Assembly (NCBI RefSeq): GCF_000284035.1
Contig: NC_016887.1
Location: forward strand, 5,642,001 to 5,706,000
DNA length: 64,000 bases
Reading direction: 5' to 3'
From: Nocardia cyriacigeorgica GUH-2
GTDB lineage: Bacteria > Actinomycetota > Actinomycetes > Mycobacteriales > Mycobacteriaceae
Positions 1 through 8,081 of this stretch are shown one piece after another (the first letter of the stretch is position 1; each line of letters starts with the position of its first letter). Below the pieces are notes generated by a model. It was not told where the DNA came from. It ran no database searches and was given only the letters and a program-made list of their open reading frames with translations. The translations under genes were made by a program, and so were the position numbers.

Positions 1-788
1 TGGGCACCTGGCTGGATCAGGGCTATGCGGTGGTCGCCGCCGACTACGCGGGTCTCGGCGGTCCGGGCGAGCATCCGTATCTCAACGGTGTAGTCGAGGC
101 CCACAACGTGGTCGACGCCGTGAAGGCCGCGACTCGCCGGTTCGACACGCTGTCGAACAAGTGGGTCGTCGTCGGGCAGTCGCAGGGCGGCGGCGCGGCG
201 GTGTTCACCGCGCGGTACGCGACCGAATTCGGCGGCCCGGAGCTGGACTACCGCGGCGCGGTCGGCACCGGCGTGCCCGCCTACATCGAAGACATCCTGC
301 TGCCGCTCGGCCCCGGTATGCCGCCGATCGAACTCAGCTCGCACACCACCGCCTACGTGCTCTACATCCTCAACGGCCTGCGCACGACCTACCCCGAACT
401 CGATATCGAGTCCTATCTGACCGACGCCGGCCGCACCTGGCTGGCCCGCGCCCGGCAGGCCTGCATCGTGCCCTTCGGTGATGAGCTGAGCGCGAACAAT
501 GTCGTCGTCGGCGATCTGTTCGCCCGCCCGCTCAACCAGATTCCGGACCTGCACGGCCTGCTGCGCGGCTACATGGGACTGCCCGAATCCGGCTACGACA
601 AGCCACTGTTCCTCGGCCAGGGCCTGCGCGACACCGACGTCATCACCCCGCAGACGCTGCGTTTCGCCGCCGTGCTGGCCGCCGCGGGCGAGCCGGTCAC
701 CCTGCACACCTACCCGACCGGCCACGACGGCGCCGTCAACGATTCGCTGCCGGACTCGCTGCCGTTCGTGCGCGACCTGTTCGCCTGA
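1..788 (+). CDS. Secretory lipase family protein, 5' truncated by the window edge
   Basis: The frame is open from base 1 and no signal peptide is present, so the true start lies upstream. About 261 residues of an alpha/beta hydrolase remain, and they match the secretory lipase (LIP) family. Actinomycetes export these enzymes to cleave ester bonds in acylglycerols and related lipids. The nucleophile elbow GQSQGG is encoded at 174-191. The acid residue is probably in RDTDVI and the catalytic His in PTGHDGA, close to the C terminus. A GTG at 30 is in frame but sits inside the fold, after residues GYA, so it is not the start. The substrate cannot be told from the sequence. Confidence 0.85.
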   Translation, partial: GTWLDQGYAVVAADYAGLGGPGEHPYLNGVVEAHNVVDAVKAATRRFDTLSNKWVVVGQSQGGGAAVFTARYATEFGGPELDYRGAVGTGVPAYIEDILLPLGPGMPPIELSSHTTAYVLYILNGLRTTYPELDIESYLTDAGRTWLARARQACIVPFGDELSANNVVVGDLFARPLNQIPDLHGLLRGYMGLPESGYDKPLFLGQGLRDTDVITPQTLRFAAVLAAAGEPVTLHTYPTGHDGAVNDSLPDSLPFVRDLFA

Positions 789-909
789 GCGCGGCCGCGG
801 CAAACTCCGCGCAGCATTCATCCTGCGGTCACCGCGACGTCATTCGGCTCGGCAACGATCGCCGGAATTCTCGCCGCGGCGAGAAGGCATGACAAGCAGG
901 AAGGGGCCG

Positions 910-3216
910 ATGGTGGCCAGGATGAGACGGCAGTGGCTATTCGCCACGGTGGCAACGGTTTCGGTGGCGGCGGTCGCCTGCGGATCCGATGACGGCACGG
1001 CGGGACTGCCCGCAGCAGACGGCTGGCAACGCGACGCCGCCACCAGCTACCACCGGTTGGCCACCTACCCGGTCTTCCGCAATCTGCCCGACGGTGTGGC
1101 GCCGGAAACCCAGACCGTCGCGGAGATCTCGGCGGTCACCGCGGACGGCAAGACGCTGATCTACACCGACGCGCCGGGCAAGCGCATCGGCTTCCTCGAC
1201 CTCAGTGATCCCGCGGCCCCCACCGGCGCCGGCTCGATCTCCCTGGAACAGCTCGGCCATGCCGACGACCAGCCCACCTCGGTGGCGGTGGTGGGTGATT
1301 ACGTGCTGGTCGTGATCGACAGCAGCGGAGGCGATTTCGCGCATCCGTCCGGCCGGGTCGATATCGTCCGGATCAGCGATCGCACCAAGGTGCACAGCAT
1401 CGATCTCGGCGGCCAGCCCGACTCCATCGCGGTGAGCAAGGATGGCACCCGCGCCGCCATCGCGATGGAGAATCAGCGCGATGAGAAGTTCACGCCCGAG
1501 GGCGCCGAGGAGGGCGATCTCCCCCAGCCGCCCACCGGTTTCGTACAGATCCTGGAGCTGAACGGCGAGCCGAACCAGTGGTCGGCGCGTCCGGTGCATA
1601 TCGACGAGGCCGCCGCCCGCGACGCCGGCCTGGACACTCCGCAGGATCTCGAACCCGAGTACGTGAGCATGAACTCGCGCGGCGAGGTGGCGGTGACGTT
1701 GCAGGAGAACAACGGCATCGCGATCATCGACGCCGCGACGGCGACCGTGCGCACGGTGTTCTCGGCGGGCAAGGTCAGCGTCGACGGGATCGACACCGCC
1801 GAGGACGGCGCGATCGACCAGTCCGGTTCGATCAGCGACGTCGCCCGCGAGCCCGACGCCGTCGGCTGGATCGGCGACGGCCACATCGCGGTCGCGAACG
1901 AAGGCGACTGGAAGGGCGGCAGCCGCGGCTGGACCATCTTCGACGCCGTCACCGGCGCGGTGGTGTGGGACGCGGGCAACTCCCTCGAGCAGTTGACCGT
2001 GCGCACCGGCCTGCACACCGAGGGCCGCGCCGAGAAGAAGGGACCCGAACCCGAGGGCCTGGCCGTCACCGAACTGGACGGAAAGCCGGTCGTGCTGGTC
2101 GGTTCCGAGCGCAGCAACTTCGTCGCGGTCTACGACGTCGCCGATCCGGCCGCGCCGAAATTCCGGCAGATCCTCGCGACGAACGTGGGCCCGGAGGGGA
2201 TTCTGCCGATTCCGTCGCGCAATCTGCTGGCGGTGTCGTCGGAGGAAGACGATGCGGCGAAGGGGGTGCGCGGCGCGGTGACGGTCTTCGGCTACGGCAG
2301 CGAATTCGCCGGTAAGGGCACGCCGCAGTTCCCGTCCGTGGTCTCCGCCGACGGGGCGAACGGCGCTCCGATCGGCTGGGGCGCGCTCGGTGCGCTGAGC
2401 GCCGACCCGGCCGCCGCCGACCGCCTCTACACCGCCACCGATGCCGCCTACGGACCGTCGCGGATCCTCGGCCTCGATGTCTCGACCGAGCCCGCCGTCA
2501 TCGATCGGGAGCTGGCGATCACCGAGAACGGCGCGCCGGTGAGCCTGGATATCGAAGGCCTGGCGGCGCGGGCGGACGGCGGGTTCTATCTCGCGGTCGA
2601 GGGCGAAGAAGGGCCCGGCAACGCACTGGTTCAGGTGAACGGAGACGGTGCGATCGACAAGCGCATCGCGCTGCCCGGCGACATCAGCGCCGAACTGGGC
2701 AAATACGGTCTCGAAGGCGTCGCCGTCCAGGGTTCGGGCGCCGAGGAGACCGTGTGGGTGGTGTTGCAGCGCGAGCTGAAGTCCGATCCGAAGGGCGTCA
2801 CGCGGATCGGTAAGTACTCGCCGGCGTCCGGCGAATGGCAGTGGTACGGCTACCAACTCGACACCACCTCCACCGACGGTGACTGGATCGGCGTCTCGGA
2901 GATCGCGGTCGACGGCGATTCGCTGCTGCTGCTCGAACGCGACAAGCTCAGCGGGCCGGCCGCGGTGGTCAAGGCCGCCTACCGGGTGGCGATTCCCGGC
3001 GATCCCGGCGTCACCGGCACGGCCGCTCCGGCTGTCCTCGCCAAGACCCGCGTGCACGATCTGCTGCCGGACCTCGCCGCCACCAATGGCTGGGTGCAGG
3101 AAAAGGTCGAGGGAATGGCGATCGCCGGAAACGGCGGCCTGTATGTCGTCACCGACAACGACGGAGTCGATGACGCGACGGGCGAGACCGTGCTGGTGCG
3201 GGTCGCGCTTTCCTGA
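910..3216 (+). CDS. Esterase-like activity of phytase family lipoprotein
   Basis: This 768-residue protein begins with a short charged stretch and a hydrophobic segment ending in AAVAC, a weak lipobox, so it is probably a lipoprotein facing the cell wall. The first two thirds read as a beta-propeller-like repeat region with many D-x-T and G-D turns. The last 250 residues match the phytase-like esterase domain (segments such as LEGVAV, VSEIAV and EGMAIA followed by TDNDGVD). Family members hydrolyse phosphate or carboxylic esters, and the substrate is unknown here. The ATG at 910 is preferred because AGGAAGG lies 5 bases upstream; an in-frame ATG at 889 is an alternative. A strong hairpin terminator follows the stop. 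Confidence 0.8.
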   Translation: MVARMRRQWLFATVATVSVAAVACGSDDGTAGLPAADGWQRDAATSYHRLATYPVFRNLPDGVAPETQTVAEISAVTADGKTLIYTDAPGKRIGFLDLSDPAAPTGAGSISLEQLGHADDQPTSVAVVGDYVLVVIDSSGGDFAHPSGRVDIVRISDRTKVHSIDLGGQPDSIAVSKDGTRAAIAMENQRDEKFTPEGAEEGDLPQPPTGFVQILELNGEPNQWSARPVHIDEAAARDAGLDTPQDLEPEYVSMNSRGEVAVTLQENNGIAIIDAATATVRTVFSAGKVSVDGIDTAEDGAIDQSGSISDVAREPDAVGWIGDGHIAVANEGDWKGGSRGWTIFDAVTGAVVWDAGNSLEQLTVRTGLHTEGRAEKKGPEPEGLAVTELDGKPVVLVGSERSNFVAVYDVADPAAPKFRQILATNVGPEGILPIPSRNLLAVSSEEDDAAKGVRGAVTVFGYGSEFAGKGTPQFPSVVSADGANGAPIGWGALGALSADPAAADRLYTATDAAYGPSRILGLDVSTEPAVIDRELAITENGAPVSLDIEGLAARADGGFYLAVEGEEGPGNALVQVNGDGAIDKRIALPGDISAELGKYGLEGVAVQGSGAEETVWVVLQRELKSDPKGVTRIGKYSPASGEWQWYGYQLDTTSTDGDWIGVSEIAVDGDSLLLLERDKLSGPAAVVKAAYRVAIPGDPGVTGTAAPAVLAKTRVHDLLPDLAATNGWVQEKVEGMAIAGNGGLYVVTDNDGVDDATGETVLVRVALS

Positions 3217-3227
3217 GTTCACAGCGG

Positions 3228-3260
3228 GCGGGCGGCGTCGATTCATTCGACGCCGCCCGC
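3228..3260 (+). terminator. Intrinsic terminator after the phytase-like gene
   Basis: A perfect 14-bp stem (GCGGGCGGCGTCGA and its complement) surrounds the 5-base loop TTCAT, 11 bases after the stop codon. It is followed by a weak T-containing stretch, as is usual in actinobacteria. Confidence 0.85.
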
Positions 3261-3621
3261 ATTGTGTTCTACGCCACTTCCCGCCAGTGGTCGCAGTGTG
3301 GCGAATACCACTCTCGCCCGAACAATCACGTGAGCCGGAATTCAGTGCCCGCACCGTAGCCGATTCGATGGTGTGAAAACGCTGTGACCAGGACGGTAAC
3401 CCGTTGATATGTCCTGCATTTCACAGCCGTTGCGCGATTTCTTCGTGACCGGCCACAAGCCTTGGCGCGCCGTTCACACGAGCGCTACCCAAGATTGCGA
3501 CTGGCACACCTATTTGTACTCCGAGGGCGATATGGTGTGCGTCACGTGCGCCGGATTCGGCGACGGGCGTCGTCCGGTGAACGCCCGCACGGCCCGCGCA
3601 CGGGTGGATCGGAGTTGTGTG
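3261..3621. other. Upstream region of xdhC without a clear gene
   Basis: An open frame reaches back from xdhC to an ATG at 3409. The extra residues are not typical of XdhC proteins, and a better start with a ribosome binding site lies at 3622. No RNA gene or operator is recognised. The stretch probably holds the xdhC promoter and leader. Confidence 0.4.
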
Positions 3622-4644
3622 ATGCGGGACATCGTCGACGACCTGTTGCGGGTGTGGCACTCGGGCCGGACCGGCGGACTGGCGACCATTGTGCGCACCA
3701 ATGGTGCGACCGATCTACCGGTCGGGGCGGCCATGCTGGTCGACCCGGACGGCGGCGTTTTCGGCTCGATCACCGCGGGCGGTATCGAAGAGGCCGCCTA
3801 TGAGGCCACCGCGACCTCGGCCCGCACCGGACAACGCGGTATGCACCGGCTCACCGTCAGCAATTCGATCGACCCCGGCCGGGAAGGCGGGGTGATCGAC
3901 GTATTCACCGAACCGTTCTCCCGCGATCACTTCCCCGAGTTTCCGACCGTGGCCGCCGAAATCGCCGCGCACCGCCGAGTCACCGTTTTCACCGTGGTGT
4001 GGAATCCGGAGCCCGAGGTGATCGGCCAGCATCTGATCACCGACAAACGGCACAACACCGAACTGGTCTCGCTGCCGCAATCCGATATCTTCGTCTCCTC
4101 GTTCGCGCCGCCGCCGCGGCTGATCATCTTCGGCGCCAATTCCTTCGCCGCGGCCTTGTCGACGCAGGGGCAACTGCTCGGTTATCGGATCACCATCTGC
4201 GATACCCGGCCCAATTTCGCGACCCCGGAATCTTTTCCGGGCGCCGAAGTGGTGGTGGACTGGCCGCACCGATACCTCAATACGCTCTCGGCCGCCGGTG
4301 AGATCGACGCCGATACCGGCATCGTCGTGGTCGCCCAGGATCCGAAATTCGAGATCCCCTTGCTCACCGTCGCGCTGCGACTGCCCGAGCTCGGCTATCT
4401 CGCGGCACTCGGTTCCGCCTCGGTGCACGCCCGCCGCATGGACGATCTGCGCGCAGGCGGTTTCGACGACACCCTGCTCGCCCGGCTGCACTCCCCCGCC
4501 GGCCTCGGCATCGGCGCCCGCACCCCGGCCGAAACCGCCGTCGCCATCGCCGCCGAACTGCTGGCGGCCCGGGCCGGCCGCGCCGCTGCGCGCACCGGCG
4601 AGCGCAGGCCATCGGTCGGTACCTTCGCGCAACAGGCGATCTGA
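3622..4644 (+). CDS. XdhC/CoxI family protein
   Basis: XdhC proteins bind molybdenum cofactor and help insert the sulfurated form into xanthine dehydrogenase-type enzymes. This 340-residue protein has the N-terminal XdhC/CoxI domain (segment GSITAGGIEEA, normally GxxSGGCVE, so the family Cys is absent). The C-terminal Rossmann-like domain contains LIIFGANSFA and the family ending GLGIGARTPAETA. GGAG lies 7 bases before the ATG at 3622; a longer frame starts at 3409. No molybdenum hydroxylase subunit or cofactor gene lies nearby, so it is an orphan. The missing Cys suggests an altered cofactor-binding mode or a non-canonical role. Confidence 0.75.
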   Translation: MRDIVDDLLRVWHSGRTGGLATIVRTNGATDLPVGAAMLVDPDGGVFGSITAGGIEEAAYEATATSARTGQRGMHRLTVSNSIDPGREGGVIDVFTEPFSRDHFPEFPTVAAEIAAHRRVTVFTVVWNPEPEVIGQHLITDKRHNTELVSLPQSDIFVSSFAPPPRLIIFGANSFAAALSTQGQLLGYRITICDTRPNFATPESFPGAEVVVDWPHRYLNTLSAAGEIDADTGIVVVAQDPKFEIPLLTVALRLPELGYLAALGSASVHARRMDDLRAGGFDDTLLARLHSPAGLGIGARTPAETAVAIAAELLAARAGRAAARTGERRPSVGTFAQQAI

Positions 4645-4723
4645 GCGACGGCGAATTCGACTCATCCCGACCCGAACCACCCGGACATGGATGAGATAGC
4701 GACCGTCCCCGGTTACACCCAGG

Positions 4724-5428
4724 GTGAATCCGTTCCTCGCCCTGCTCGACGCCAAACTGCACATCGCCGGCTCGGAGATCCTGTGGCGGGAGATCGTCGG
4801 CAACGGCTTCGGCATGGCCTCGGCCATCGGCGGTATGCGGCGGCGGGTGTGGGCCTGGCCGGTCGGCATCGCGGGCAACGCGCTGCTGTTCACGGTGTTC
4901 GTCGGCGGGGTGTTCAACACCCCGCAGCAGTTGAACATGGCCGGGCAGGCGGGACGTCAGCTGATGTTCGTCGCGGTCAGCGCCTACGGCTGGTGGAGTT
5001 GGTACCGCTATGCGCGCGCCGAGACCGGACTCGAACATCGCGGCGTCGATCCGCGCTGGGCGAGCGCGCGGGAACGCTGGCTGCTGGTCGCCGCGATGGC
5101 GGTCGGCACGGTCGGATTCGCGCAGGTCTTCGCCTGGATCGGCTCGTACGGCCCGTGGGCCGAGGCGTGGATCTTCACCGGCTCGGTACTGGCCACCTAC
5201 GGGATGGCGCGCGGCTGGGCGGAGTTCTGGTTGATCTGGATCGGCGTCGACATCGTCGGCATCCCGCTGCTGGTGCGCGCGGGGTACTACCCGTCGGCGG
5301 TGCTGTATCTGGTCTACGCGGGATTCGTGGCGTGGGGCTTCACGGTGTGGGTGCGCACGCTGCGCCGCGCGGGATCGGGTCCGGCCGATCAGCACCCGCC
5401 GTCACCGGCGCTCACGACCTCGCCGTGA
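4724..5428 (+). CDS. pnuC: PnuC-type nicotinamide nucleoside/mononucleotide transporter
   Basis: This is a multi-spanning membrane protein of 234 residues. It has the PnuC signature of an N-terminal REIVGNGFG segment, several hydrophobic helices, and aromatic-rich motifs (GQAGRQLMF, YGWWSWYRY) that line the nucleoside pore in the family. PnuC proteins take up nicotinamide riboside by facilitated diffusion to feed NAD synthesis. The start is the GTG at 4724, which has a poor ribosome binding site. No NadR or NrtR gene is adjacent, and no riboswitch is seen in the 79-base gap upstream. The vitamin substrate is inferred from the family. Confidence 0.8.
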   Translation: MNPFLALLDAKLHIAGSEILWREIVGNGFGMASAIGGMRRRVWAWPVGIAGNALLFTVFVGGVFNTPQQLNMAGQAGRQLMFVAVSAYGWWSWYRYARAETGLEHRGVDPRWASARERWLLVAAMAVGTVGFAQVFAWIGSYGPWAEAWIFTGSVLATYGMARGWAEFWLIWIGVDIVGIPLLVRAGYYPSAVLYLVYAGFVAWGFTVWVRTLRRAGSGPADQHPPSPALTTSP

Positions 5429-5607
5429 CCGGCGCCGCCGGATTCCGGTCGGCGTTCTACCCGCACGCGCGGCAGCACTGCTAGCCCGGCACGCACAGAT
5501 CGGGCGATACCACAAAGCCCGCCGCCGAACTTCGGGATCGCTGATAAACCCGCACCGATCCCACCCCAGCGGTTGCGCGCCCCGCGTAGGCGTGGACAGT
5601 TGAGGAC

Positions 5608-6573
5608 GTGATCCTCACCGTGACAATGAATCCCGCCTACGACATGACCTATCGAGTCGAAGAACTCGAACGCGGTCGGGCGCATCGGGTGCGATCGGTC
5701 GAGCAGCGCATAGGGGGCAAGGGAATCAATGTCACCAGGGTGCTCAACCAGCTCGGCAAATACGCCCGCGCCACCGGTTTCGCCGACCACGCCTTCGCCG
5801 CCGCGGCCGAATTGGAGCTGCCGGTCGATTTCGTGCACGCGCTGCCCTGGGTGCGCCGGACGGTGGTGATCAGCGAATCCGGTTCCGGTACCGCGACCGC
5901 GCTGTGGGAGCCGGGCGCCCGGATCACCAACCCGCATGCCGCCGAACAGCTCGCGGTGCGGGTGGCCGGACTGCTGCCGGATATCTCGGGGCTGGTGATC
6001 GCGGGCTCGCTGCCCGGCGGCATCGATCCGGAACTGCCCGCCCAGATCGCTCGCAGCGCGCTCGAGCACGGCGTGCCCACCATCTGCGATCTGGACGGCG
6101 AGGCGATGCGGCTGGCCGCGAAGCTACCCGGGGTGGTGCTCACGCCCAATCGCGGTGAGCTGCGGCGGCTCACCGATGCCGATCCGCAGACCCCCGCCGA
6201 GGTGGTCGAGTCGGTGCGGCCGCTGATCGAGGGCGGGGTGCTCGCGGTGCTGGCCAAACGCGGTGCCGAGGGCATGGTCGCGGTGACCGCCGACGGCGCG
6301 TGGACGGCCGCGCTGCCCGAACCGCTCGCGGGCAACCCCACCGGGGCGGGCGATTCGGCCACGGCCGCCATCATCGCGGCGCTGTCGACTCGGGCGGCTC
6401 CGGATTGGCCCGCGATCCTCACCGATGCCGTCGCGACCTCGGCGGCGGCCGTCGTCATCCCGGTCGCCGGCGAGATCGATCGACGACTGCGCAGCCATCT
6501 CGCGCCCACCGTGCGGATCTCCGAGATCACCGCCGACCCGGACGGAAAGCCCGAGGTCGTCGCGGTGCCGTAG
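5608..6573 (+). CDS. PfkB family sugar kinase, 1-phosphofructokinase-like
   Basis: This 321-residue ribokinase-fold kinase has the two PfkB signatures: GGKGINVTRVLNQLG near residue 35 and GNPTGAGDSATAA near residue 245. The latter provides the anion hole and catalytic Asp. The opening ILTVTMNPAYD is typical of the 1-phosphofructokinase/tagatose-6-phosphate kinase branch, which phosphorylates a sugar phosphate at C1. No PTS fructose permease or DeoR regulator lies beside it, so the substrate is uncertain. Translation starts at GTG 5608. The gene is convergent with ramB, with only 7 bases between the two stops. Confidence 0.8.
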   Translation: MILTVTMNPAYDMTYRVEELERGRAHRVRSVEQRIGGKGINVTRVLNQLGKYARATGFADHAFAAAAELELPVDFVHALPWVRRTVVISESGSGTATALWEPGARITNPHAAEQLAVRVAGLLPDISGLVIAGSLPGGIDPELPAQIARSALEHGVPTICDLDGEAMRLAAKLPGVVLTPNRGELRRLTDADPQTPAEVVESVRPLIEGGVLAVLAKRGAEGMVAVTADGAWTAALPEPLAGNPTGAGDSATAAIIAALSTRAAPDWPAILTDAVATSAAAVVIPVAGEIDRRLRSHLAPTVRISEITADPDGKPEVVAVP

Positions 6574-6580
6574 CCCCGGC

Positions 6581-7987
6581 CTACTTGAGGACGTACGGGG
6601 AGACCGAACTGCGGTGCTCACTGATATCGAGCACCTTGCCCAGCGGGGGAAACGCGCGCTGCGGACAGTTCGCGCGCTCACAGACGCGGCAGCCCGCGCC
6701 GATGGGGGTGGCCTTGGCCTCGCCGAGATCGATACCGTCGGCATAGACCACCCGGCCTGCATGGCGCAGTTCGCACCCCAGCCCGATGGCGAAGGTTTTG
6801 CTGGGCTGTCCGTACGCCGTCGCGCGGCGCTCGACGGTGCGCGCCACCCACAGGTATTTGCGGCCGTCGGGCATCTGCGCGATCTGGGTCATGATCTTGC
6901 CCGGATAGGCGAAGGTCTCGTACACATTCCACAGCGGACAGGTGCCACCGCTGGAGGAGAAGTGAAAACCGGTGGCGGACTGCCGTTTCGACATATTTCC
7001 CGCGCGATCCACCCGGACGAACGAGAACGGCACCCCGCGCAATTCCGGCCGTTGCAAGGTGGACAGGCGATGACAGATCGTCTCGTAGCTCTGGGTGAAG
7101 AAGGCCGAAAGCCGTTCGATGTCGTAGCGGAAATCCTCGGCGATTTCGTGAAAGTACGTGTACGGCAACACGGTTGCGGCGGCGAAGTAGTTGGCCAGCC
7201 CGAGCATGGCCAGCTTCCTGGCGTCCTCGGACATGAAATTGCCCTCGTCGACCAGCTGTTCCAGCAGCTCGCCGCATTCGAAATAGGCGAGTTCAGCCGC
7301 GAGCTTGAACGTGCGCTGCCCACCGGACAGGTGCGGCGCGATCTCCAGCCGTAGATTCTCCGGATCGTAGCGGTGCAGCACACCCTCACCGAGGTCGATG
7401 CGTTCGAGGATGCGCACACCGTGCGACCGCAGCATGCGCGCGATCTCGCTGTTCACATCGCCGCCGTGGAAACGGATGCGGTTGGCCAATTCCTCTGCGG
7501 CGGTATCCAATTCATGGATGTAGTTCTGCCGCTGATAGAAGTAGTCGCGCACTTCCTCGTGCGGTTTGCTGATCGTGGCGCTGCCCGAGCCGTCGGCGAA
7601 ACGGTCCTCGGTGGCGGCCGCAAGCTGGGCGCTGGTATTGCGGTATCGGCGGTGCATATTGACCAGCGCACGGGCCATGCTCGGATGCGCGGAGACGATT
7701 TCGGCGATCTCCTTGGCATCGGCCTCGATACCGAGTTCGGCGTCCATCACCACTTCTTGCAGTTCGGCGATGAGCCGGGTGTCGTCCTGGGACGAGAAGA
7801 AGGTGGCATCGACGCCGAACACCTCATTGATCCGCAACAGCACCGGGACGGTGAGCGGACGCACGTCGTGTTCGATCTGATTGAGATAGCTCGCCGAGAT
7901 CTCCAGTTGTTGAGCGAGCGAGACCTGGCTGAGCCCGCGTTCGGTCCGCAGCTGCCGAAGCCGCGCACCGACGTAAGTCTTGGCCAT
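6581..7987 (-). CDS. ramB: RamB-family transcriptional regulator of acetate/propionate metabolism
   Basis: RamB represses or activates genes of acetate, glyoxylate and methylcitrate metabolism in Corynebacterium and Mycobacterium. The 468-residue protein has an N-terminal XRE helix-turn-helix (about residues 8-62, including GLSQVSLAQQL), a central ImmA/IrrE-like domain with HEIAEDFR, and a C-terminal zinc-ribbon-like region with clustered cysteines (GGTCPLW, GLGCEL, GCRVCERANCP). Length and order match M. tuberculosis Rv0465c as I recall it. No isocitrate lyase gene is in the window. A 9-bp inverted repeat lies just upstream of the start and may be an autoregulatory site. The gene is divergent from the DNA ligase gene. 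Confidence 0.88.
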   Translation of the reverse strand: MAKTYVGARLRQLRTERGLSQVSLAQQLEISASYLNQIEHDVRPLTVPVLLRINEVFGVDATFFSSQDDTRLIAELQEVVMDAELGIEADAKEIAEIVSAHPSMARALVNMHRRYRNTSAQLAAATEDRFADGSGSATISKPHEEVRDYFYQRQNYIHELDTAAEELANRIRFHGGDVNSEIARMLRSHGVRILERIDLGEGVLHRYDPENLRLEIAPHLSGGQRTFKLAAELAYFECGELLEQLVDEGNFMSEDARKLAMLGLANYFAAATVLPYTYFHEIAEDFRYDIERLSAFFTQSYETICHRLSTLQRPELRGVPFSFVRVDRAGNMSKRQSATGFHFSSSGGTCPLWNVYETFAYPGKIMTQIAQMPDGRKYLWVARTVERRATAYGQPSKTFAIGLGCELRHAGRVVYADGIDLGEAKATPIGAGCRVCERANCPQRAFPPLGKVLDISEHRSSVSPYVLK

Positions 7988-7994
7988 GCGACCA

Positions 7995-8027
7995 GCTTAT
8001 GGCCGATTTCGCAAACCTGCCATAAGC
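7995..8027. promoter_or_regulatory. Inverted repeat in the ramB/ligB divergent promoter
   Basis: Perfect 9-bp arms GCTTATGGC and GCCATAAGC are separated by 15 bases, starting 8 bases from the ramB start codon. The spacer contains TTTCGCAAA, close to the TTTGCAAA half of the reported RamB box. The position fits autorepression of ramB and possibly control of ligB. The assignment is inference. Confidence 0.5.
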
Positions 8028-8081
8028 AGAATTAGCAGCGGGTTAGAGCCATATGTCACACCGGCGGGTTACCGTCGTCTG

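Noticed and set aside
937..3354. Minus-strand frame of 805 codons opposite the phytase-like gene
   Set aside because: It is a shadow of the plus-strand gene, with high Arg/Val/Asp content and no recognisable fold.
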